Source: Perca fluviatilis
Lineage: Eukaryota; Chordata; Actinopteri; Perciformes; Percidae
NCBI RefSeq assembly: GCF_010015445.1
Contig: NC_053133.1
Coordinates: 186,001 to 250,000 of the forward strand
Direction of reading: 5' to 3'
Length of the DNA stretch: 64,000 nt
Of this stretch, positions 57,644 through 64,000 are shown in pieces; the first letter of the stretch is position 1, and each line of letters starts with the position of its first letter. The position numbers were made by a program, and so were the translations under genes. The notes beneath the pieces are model-generated. The model ran no database searches. It had not been told where the DNA came from and worked only from the letters and a program-made list of their open reading frames with translations.

Positions 57644-58551
57644 ACACACACACACAATCACACACGATGGATGCAGGAAAAAACGCAGATGAGACGACAC
57701 AATGACCTAAATTGAGGACAGCTACGCTCGTTATTGTAAGTGCAATGATAAGTTAAAGTCTAATAAGTCCTTTATCAAACCATATGAATGTGTGTGTGTA
57801 GCCAGGATAGGAAATTAACTAACAATGTAAAGATCAACAAGCCACTGACAGTGACATATATGTTCATATTTGATTCATTCTATAAATTATAATTTTTTGT
57901 CTTAAATCCACCAGCCATTTTCATATAATTCCAACATTTGCAGCATCCTGAGCCTTTTTGGTAAGGTTCCTAGGAAATCTCAGCCCAGAGTAATTAATTA
58001 ATAGTAATAATTATTATTCTCCCCAAAACCCAAAGTCTCCCCAAAGTTTCCTTTTTATTTTTAAAGAACTATACAAAAAAAATTCCAACTTTTTTTGCAA
58101 CTTTCACTGTCTTCGGCACCTTCATTGCAACAAACATACAAAAGATATTGCAACTTTTTTTGCAACTTTCACTGTCTTCTGCAACTTCATTGCAACAAAC
58201 ATACAAAAGACATTGCAACTTTCATCGCAATTTTTTACAAAAGCTCCCATGAAATCAGCCATTTTGGGCCGCAACAATAACAATAAAAGGCTGTGAAATC
58301 ATAGAAGGATTGCCCTTGTGTGTTTTTTCATGTGTTATGGTGCGCATTCACCAGTGTTTTTTTGTTGTTGTGGTGCGCGTAGGCTACTCCTGATTTTGTC
58401 ATTTGTCTTATATGCAGTGTCTCTATGATCCTCTCCTGTCCTATTCATGGTAGCCTACTCGTGGACATTGCGCCGTCATCACATGCTGTAGTAGGGGGGC
58501 CCGCCTTGATAATCCTGCATAGGGGCCCGGTGTTGGCTCGTTATGCCACTG
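57154..58551. mobile_element. hAT-type element, non-autonomous
   Basis: The left tip CAGACGCTTAACTA and the right tip (inward) CAGTGGCATAACGA agree at 10 of 14 positions. AGAGGCGG (57146-57153) and AGAGGCAG (58552-58559) agree at 7 of 8. Subterminal GGGCCC motifs lie at both ends. Interior: a CA repeat at about 57599-57657 and a duplicated block of about 67 bases at 58086-58225 (GCAACTTTCACTGTCTTC twice). Confidence 0.65.
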
Positions 58552-58669
58552 AGAGGCAGTGTTTGCCTGCCAAAGAGAACAGTTTCTTACATGGCACTGT
58601 TGAGGCAGGTGTAGCCACGTACCTTTTTTGCTATATGGGCCAGCTTACCATGTGCACCTGCATATGCAT

Positions 58670-59190
58670 CACGTCCAGTGGTCTCCAGGAAGTGCAATAA
58701 AAGTACCTTCTGCCAACTGCCTCACTTTCATAGCCTTTTCAGCGTTGTACAATTCATGTAGTCTGGTAACAATAGTTCCCCTCAAAGGTAGCTTGTATGA
58801 TGGGTCACCTGTGGCGATCTGAATGATGTCTTAAAGACCCCTGTCCTGAACTATGTTGTTGGGCCTGCAGTCTGTAGCGACCCATTTAGCGATTGTACTA
58901 GTTAGCTTTGCTGTTGTCGTTTTCTTGACAAACTCGCCCCGGCTGTACTCTACCAGTGTCATTTGACAAGCAAGGCTTGTTGACCCTGTCTCAGCACTAG
59001 CATCTTTGCTAACATCTGCAAAAATGTGTTTCGCCTGAAGAAGGTTCTTCAAAGTTGTCGTGCTTCAATGGAAAGTGCAATAAATGCACACAACTTTGTT
59101 TTTTATCAAAACTTCCATCTGGAAGCTTTTTATAATGGAACTTGACGTTCAGCAGAGTGGGCACCGTCTCCTCTGTCATCGCGTTTGCCG
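58670..59190 (-). pseudogene. hAT transposase (ZBED-like), N-terminal part
   Basis: The minus strand reads TVPTLLNVKFHYKKLPDGSF (BED-finger start). A frame change follows, then KHIFADVSKDASAETGSTSL, MTLVEYSRGEF, KLTSTIAKWVATDCRPNNIV, a stop, DIIQIATGDPSYKLPLRG and RLHELYNAEKAMKVRQLAEG. This is the order of BED finger and the start of the RNase-H-like region in ZBED1-type hAT proteins. It stops near 58670 beside the hAT element 57154-58551, and the catalytic parts are missing. Confidence 0.8.
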
Positions 59191-60365
59191 GCGTAACCAT
59201 AAGAAGTTGTTGTCAAACTTGACAAAATGCTTACTTTGCGTTAAAAAAATAATAGTGGAATAATTCTTTTAGATTTTATTATTTATACTTTTCTATGTGG
59301 AGCACTGTCACCATTAATTATACCTCTGGTTTCTTTTAAGCAAGTAGCAGACTTAGCTTGTATGGTCAAAAGAACAAGGCTTACCTCTCTTGACAATTTC
59401 CATTTCCAACCCTCATTCTTTCACTATTGTGGACTAGTGCTGTCAATCTTCCTATAATACTTATATCCTTATAATACCATAATAATAATATATATATATA
59501 TATATATATTATTATATATATAATATATAATAATAATTCAAATTTCTTTTTTTTATATTCGAAAAATGTTCGAATATTTAATGCACAAATGCATGGACCT
59601 ACGTCACGGCGCATTTCATTTATGACATGCCGCTCTCTGTTTACTATAATTTTCCACCACTAGCACACAGCGATAAACACAAATCAACAGAGAGAATTCT
59701 GTAATCAGAAGAAGAAGATTTATTGTCATTGGAAAATGAACGACATGTTTTTTTATTAGAAATAATTTTAATGAAACATTATCTAACAACTGTTGTAAAG
59801 GCTAACGGTGCTCGGTTAGCACAATGACATCATGTTAGAAAGCACAGTCTATACGATTTGTCATAAACTAAGTAACAAAAGTGTTAGCCACGATGCTAAC
59901 AGCATTGATAACTAAGCCAAATGGTACTGTAAATACTATTTTAGTGATTTATAAGCAACCTGTTTCTTGCAGATTGTCACGTTACTGAGAATACAGCTGT
60001 TAGAAGGTAATGTATGAAGTCGAAGCTACTCTGACAGCTGTAGGGCAGCTAAAATTAACTTTAGCTGTCTCCATGAAGCTCCCAGCTAAGCTCCTATAAC
60101 TCGCGACGCAGTTAGGAAACCAGAACGAGCTAACTATTGATAACATAAGCACTTTGGCTCGGTGGATGTCGATTTTAAAGTCATGTTAAAACTATTTCCC
60201 ATCCTTCTTCTGATTTCCAGCCGCAGCCTGTCACTCCCACTGTACTAAAATTACGTGCTCCGTGAAGTTAAGACCTCACAATGCCTTGTGTTTCTCACTC
60301 CCGCTAACGTATTTTTCATCAGACGTAACATGACAAAAGTATTTCATTTTCACATGCGGGTAGGC
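59191..60365. other. no gene; possible hAT shell end at 59437
   Basis: At 59437 TAGTGCTGTCAATC, followed by a TTCGAATATT-rich part, resembles the ends of a fish hAT. The inverse of AGGGCTGTTGGAACG stands at about 63966-63981 with GAATTCGTT and TTGAATAG-rich flanks. If these pair, a shell encloses the three hAT elements that follow. Flanking bases agree poorly (6 of 8). A TA repeat lies at 59487-59530. Confidence 0.4.
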
Positions 60366-61586
60366 TAGGGTGACCAGACGTCCCGGTTTGACCGGGACGG
60401 TCCCGATTTGAATTGCTTGTCCCGAGTCCTGACAAAAGCCTGTCGGAATGCTAAAATGTCCTGGTTTACACCAGAAGATTTTGCCGGGGCTTCAGCCCCG
60501 AATGTAACTTTGTCCAGTTTATTTTTCCGAGGCGAATAGAATGGGCAGCTACGTGCGGGGTCCGACCATGCTGTATTTGTTGCTATCACCTAGCAACCGT
60601 CTCTACGTGAGGAAAGCTGTGAAAGGTGAACTTTTCAGAGGAATCATTGCCAAATAAGTCTAATACATTGATGCCATCAACACAAAGTTTAGGAGCGCAA
60701 TACTAATGATTTAGTTTGAAGTTCCTGTGACATGACGTTTCCAGTCTATGGTTCAGACTCGAACACACGGAGCTCTGAAGCAGACCTGTGCATCGCTTAG
60801 TGTCCACTCTCTCTGTAAAATGCTTGGCAGCTTCAGGTTTATGGATGCGCTCAGCTGTGGACATGCTACAGGCATGTTGCGTTTGTGCTCCGTGTATTTC
60901 TGCAGTAGTTTCGGGTTTCCACCTCCGATGTATAGCAGCGTACAGCCACTTCCCTAGCTAAACTCTTTGTCTCATTCAGACACCCAATCGGGGCTCTGTG
61001 TCTGTCAGAAGGTCTGAGATCCATAGGCGCCGATACCGTGGGTCCTGCGTACCCACGTGTGTCAGACTGCCAGTAGGCTACATTCCAGGGGCGGATCTAC
61101 CGGGGTGGCATAGGGTGGCAAATGCCACCCTAAAAGAAAGCCTTGCCACCCCTGCTGCCACCCCAGTTGGCAGCAACGAATTACGGTAAAAGTTATGGCC
61201 AATTTGACAATTTACGTGTGCGTCTCCAATGTCCGACTGCAGTGAATGCAGCATAAGATGATGCCAGAGCAGAGAGAGCCTGTTTTGTTTGGAAAACTGA
61301 GTGGCGCGAAGCGAGGGAGGCAGGAGTCGCGATGAATGGAGACACAGGAGGAAAGAGGTCAAAACGGATTAACATCTATCAAGAAATGAAATTATAACGA
61401 AAGCACAGTGCTAGCATAGTTGCGATGCTGATTTTGAGATGATAAAAATCAGGTTGAAGAACGTTATTTCGCCAACTATACAATGTTACTTAGGGTCTGA
61501 TGTTTGTTCTGTATAAAGTAGGCTACAAAAGCTAATATTGATTCAACGTCTGTCAAGGAAAACATTGTTACTTTCAATCTTACAGA

Positions 61587-62001
61587 AATGAAGAGGAAAG
61601 GTAGCATATTCAGTTTTTGTCTCCAAAGAGAAAGGCGAGAGAAAACGAAAATGAACAAGTGAGCAAGGTAGATGGAGAAGATGAGGTGGAAGGAGAGAGA
61701 AAAGAGGTGGAAGGAGAGAGAGAAGAGGTGGAAGGAGAGAGAAAATGGCAACAGAAACGTGACAGAGACAGAATACAAGGCCAAGGCGACCAGGTACAGG
61801 AGGAGGTGGGATAACATCACAGCCGTGAAGATATGGAGGGAGAGCATCACCGAGATGAGGAGGGAGAAAGCGAGAGACAAGATAAGGTGCAGGGCTCAGA
61901 CAGTGAAAGGGAAAGCAGAGTGCCGGGGCCATCACCAACCATCTCCAGTCAAGCTGGTCCACACGGTTTGGAAATTGTTGATGCATAGTATACTAAGTTA
62001 G
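61587..62001 (+). pseudogene. hAT transposase N-terminus remnant, Glu/Lys/Arg-rich
   Basis: From ATGAAGAGGAAAGGTAGC at 61587 the frame opens MKRKGSIFSF, the usual opening of ZMYM1-type hAT transposases. It shifts into KRKARENENEQVSKVDGEDE and a threefold 24-base repeat (EVEGERKE type). The rest is charged and without zinc finger or catalytic domain. It lies inside the innermost hAT in the expected place. The charged frames are partly a product of purine-rich repeats. Confidence 0.55.
61682..61748. repeat. 24-bp minisatellite, three units
   Basis: GAGGTGGAAGGAGAGAGA-based units repeated three times within the transposase remnant. Confidence 0.85.
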
Positions 62002-63843
62002 ATATGAATAAGAACAACAAATGACAAAGCTTAAATATGAATAATTAGGGAAAGTTGTCAGTGTGAAAGTGTGATGACATGGGGAGATGAGTTTTTATAT
62101 TTTGTGTAGAATGTATTTTAGATCTATTGCTCAGATTAAATGTAAAAAATATATATAAATAAAACAAAAGATAAACAAATGAACCTAAAAATACTCTCCC
62201 AGGCTAAAATGTTAGTGTGTGTTAACACAGTCTGATGGTTATAACTAATCAATGACAGTTCCTAATTTTGTACAAATGCTGCCTGCAACGCTGCCTCTCT
62301 GACACAATCAAAAATCTGCCACTCATCACCTGTGTCTTAACTTAATGCCTTTCCTGTGATAATGCCCCTTACTTCTATCATACTTCTATATTTCCTATTA
62401 AGTGTGATCACATTGTATGGTCACTTATTCCTAATATGAACTGTTTCAAATGAAACCTCAAATGCAGGACATTGATTGCATGAGATGAAGTGTGTCTGTA
62501 TGAGTTTGTAAATGGCAGCCTGTGCCCTTTTGTAGTGTGTACATACTATTTCTCATCAAACTGTGATAACTGATTAAATTCAGTAAATATACGTCTGACA
62601 TATGTTGCCACCCCTCAAACATTCCTGCCCCCCTCTCGCCACCCCATAAATATTTTTCTAGATCCGCCCCTGCTACATTCATTTAAAATTAAACATTGCA
62701 GTTGGTGCTAAGTGGAGCGTCTGTCATAGTGTGATTGGTTATGTTGGTGTCATTGATTCCTAATTTCAGTAGTTTCACTTTTCATCTCCAATCCTATCTG
62801 TATTTGTGAGAAGTGGCGCTGTCCTGAGTTGAAAGCCTACTTTACGGCTTTATTATCGAGTTAATAGGCGTGTGTGTTCGTGTCGGCCACTGTCCATTTC
62901 CTAAGGTTCTGAAATGCAAACAATTTTTGACAACTTTTTTTTTTTTTTTAAAGGGCGTGCGCCTGTGAGCACCCACGGAGGAAAACATAAATCGGCACCT
63001 ATGCTGAGATCTACCTTATCAGTAGAGCAATCACGTAATGCACAGCAGTGCAGACAAGTGCAAGTAGCCTATAGATTATTTTCTGAAATATAGTGACTTT
63101 ATTCTTGTAATAGCCTATTATAACTTTATTTTTCTCAAAATATTACAACTCCTCCAAATCACAGAGAACACAGATATACTGTATTTTGAATGTGCACAAA
63201 GTTTTGGACATTGCTCAAACACATCCGAAATATTACAGTCCAGGGGTTTATTAATACACTAACAACAAAAGACGCCAAACAGGAGGGAAGAGTAAATGAT
63301 GCCTAGGCTACATGTGTGCTGACTCAGATATAATTAGAAAAGTCGATCCAAAGGAGAATAAATATGTGAAAGCAATACAAAATGCCTGAGAGCCTTACTT
63401 ACTTATATTCCATTATGTTTTTATGTTTGGATTGTAATTTATGTTTCTCTTTACATAAAAGATATTTGCAGCATACATTGATTCAGAAAAAGGTAGAAAT
63501 AGGTGCATAAAAATTCTGTGTTTAATGCTCAAAATTTTCAATAAATCATTTTAATTCTTTTGGTGTTATTGGAATAAATAACACTTAAAAGAATCTTTTT
63601 TTAGAAAAAATCTCAACATAAATCTCACACTAAACTGAAAAAGGCTGTTGCTGCAATTTTGTTAATTTTACAGGAAAAAAAACACTGTTATTATTAGATG
63701 AGGAGCCTACGATCAAAATAATGAAGTTACTGTCTGTGTATATGTCTGACCTGGGCTGGCACATGTTCACGTTAAAAAGCGTATGCGTGCACAAGCACTA
63801 CGGTCACGCGCAAAGTGTCAAATCTGGTCACCCTAGGGTAGGC

Positions 63844-64000
63844 CAAGCTGAGAAGAGGGAGATTAGCTAATGTTAGCCAACATAATTAAAAAACAACAAC
63901 ATTTGAATAGTAATTTTAGCATTCAAATAGTATTGATTATCGAATTATATTTGACTTTTGGAATTCGTTCCAACAGCCCTCTTGGACATCTTAAACCACA
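63844..64000. other. no gene; possible hAT shell end
   Basis: Contains the TTTGAATAG / ATTCAAATAG-rich stretch and CAACAGCCCT mentioned for the possible shell that begins at 59437. Confidence 0.4.

Larger units (their letters stand above)
61086..62672 (+). mobile_element. hAT element (innermost), 8-bp target duplication
   Basis: The tips CAGGGGCGGATCTACCGG and (right, inward) CAGGGGCGGATCTAGAAA are flanked by exact CTACATTC copies (61078-61085, 62673-62680). GGGTGGCAaaTGCCACCC-type palindromes lie near both ends. The start of a transposase gene is kept. Confidence 0.92.
61022..63003. mobile_element. hAT element (middle), 8-bp target duplication
   Basis: The tips CATAGGCGCCGATACCGT and (right, inward) CATAGGTGCCGATTTATG are flanked by exact CTGAGATC copies (61014-61021, 63004-63011). 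Without its own insertion it is only about 390 bases, hence a MITE. Confidence 0.9.
60366..63835. mobile_element. hAT element (outermost of three), 8-bp target duplication
   Basis: The tips TAGGGTGACCAGACG and (right, inward) TAGGGTGACCAGATT are flanked by exact GGGTAGGC copies (60358-60365, 63836-63843). The subterminal CCCGGTTTGACCGGGACG block is typical of a common fish hAT family. No transposase of its own was recognised. Confidence 0.9.

Noticed and set aside
61543..61986. Long minus-strand frames (134 and 147 codons) in the innermost hAT
   Set aside because: Opposite strand of a purine-rich transposase remnant; Leu/Ser/Phe content follows from the 24-bp repeat.

Overview
The window looks like teleost (ray-finned fish) genomic DNA. 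The evidence is the set of fish repeat families it carries: several tRNA-derived SINEs, CR1/L2/Rex1-group, RTE-like and L1-like LINE pieces, a Ty3/gypsy chromovirus remnant, a Tc1-like remnant, an IS630-like transposon with introns, and many hAT elements, together with long microsatellites. I find no convincing host protein-coding gene, rRNA, functional tRNA or CRISPR array. Every coding signal I can place belongs to a mobile element, and all of them are broken. The species cannot be fixed from the window.

Layout. 1-2.7 kb: a TTAA-type MITE end, a SINE head and a small palindromic MITE, otherwise unassigned DNA. 2.7-8.3 kb: a TTAA-flanked element (2745-8232) holding a hAT transposon with a perfect 8-bp target duplication (4892-8135), followed by a 71-bp MITE. 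9.5-21.3 kb: a deep nest. A shell with CAGGGCTC termini surrounds a ZMYM1-like hAT transposase cut in two by an intron-bearing IS630-like transposon. That transposon holds a TA-flanked element with a Myb/SANT-like gene, itself split by a 741-bp MITE. It also holds a deleted relative of itself and a 539-bp tandem duplication. 21.4-25.9 kb: a hAT inside a hAT, then an internally deleted gypsy copy. 27.7-41 kb: three copies of a TTAA family (TIR AGGGGTGATAGAATG), a fold-back element with 20-bp arrays in both arms, an RTE-like LINE, and a large inverted-repeat unit containing a roughly 210-bp minisatellite. 42-56 kb: an L1-like tail, a PIF/Harbinger-like MITE (CAG target duplication), SINEs, two LINEs of one family in opposite orientation, a Tc1-like remnant, and two 5' fragments of a RecQ-like helicase. 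57-64 kb: a hAT, a BED-finger hAT transposase, and three concentric hAT insertions each with a perfect 8-bp target duplication.

The genes do not form a pathway. The window is a stratified insertion record in which target duplications and paralogous empty sites give the order of events. The best-supported unusual objects are the fold-back element 27859-29766 (6-bp duplication confirmed by an empty site inside the window), the 539-bp duplication at 16439-17516 with a mapped exchange interval, and the repeated occurrence of a truncated RecQ-like helicase. Family names come from recognising sequence by eye, not from database searches.
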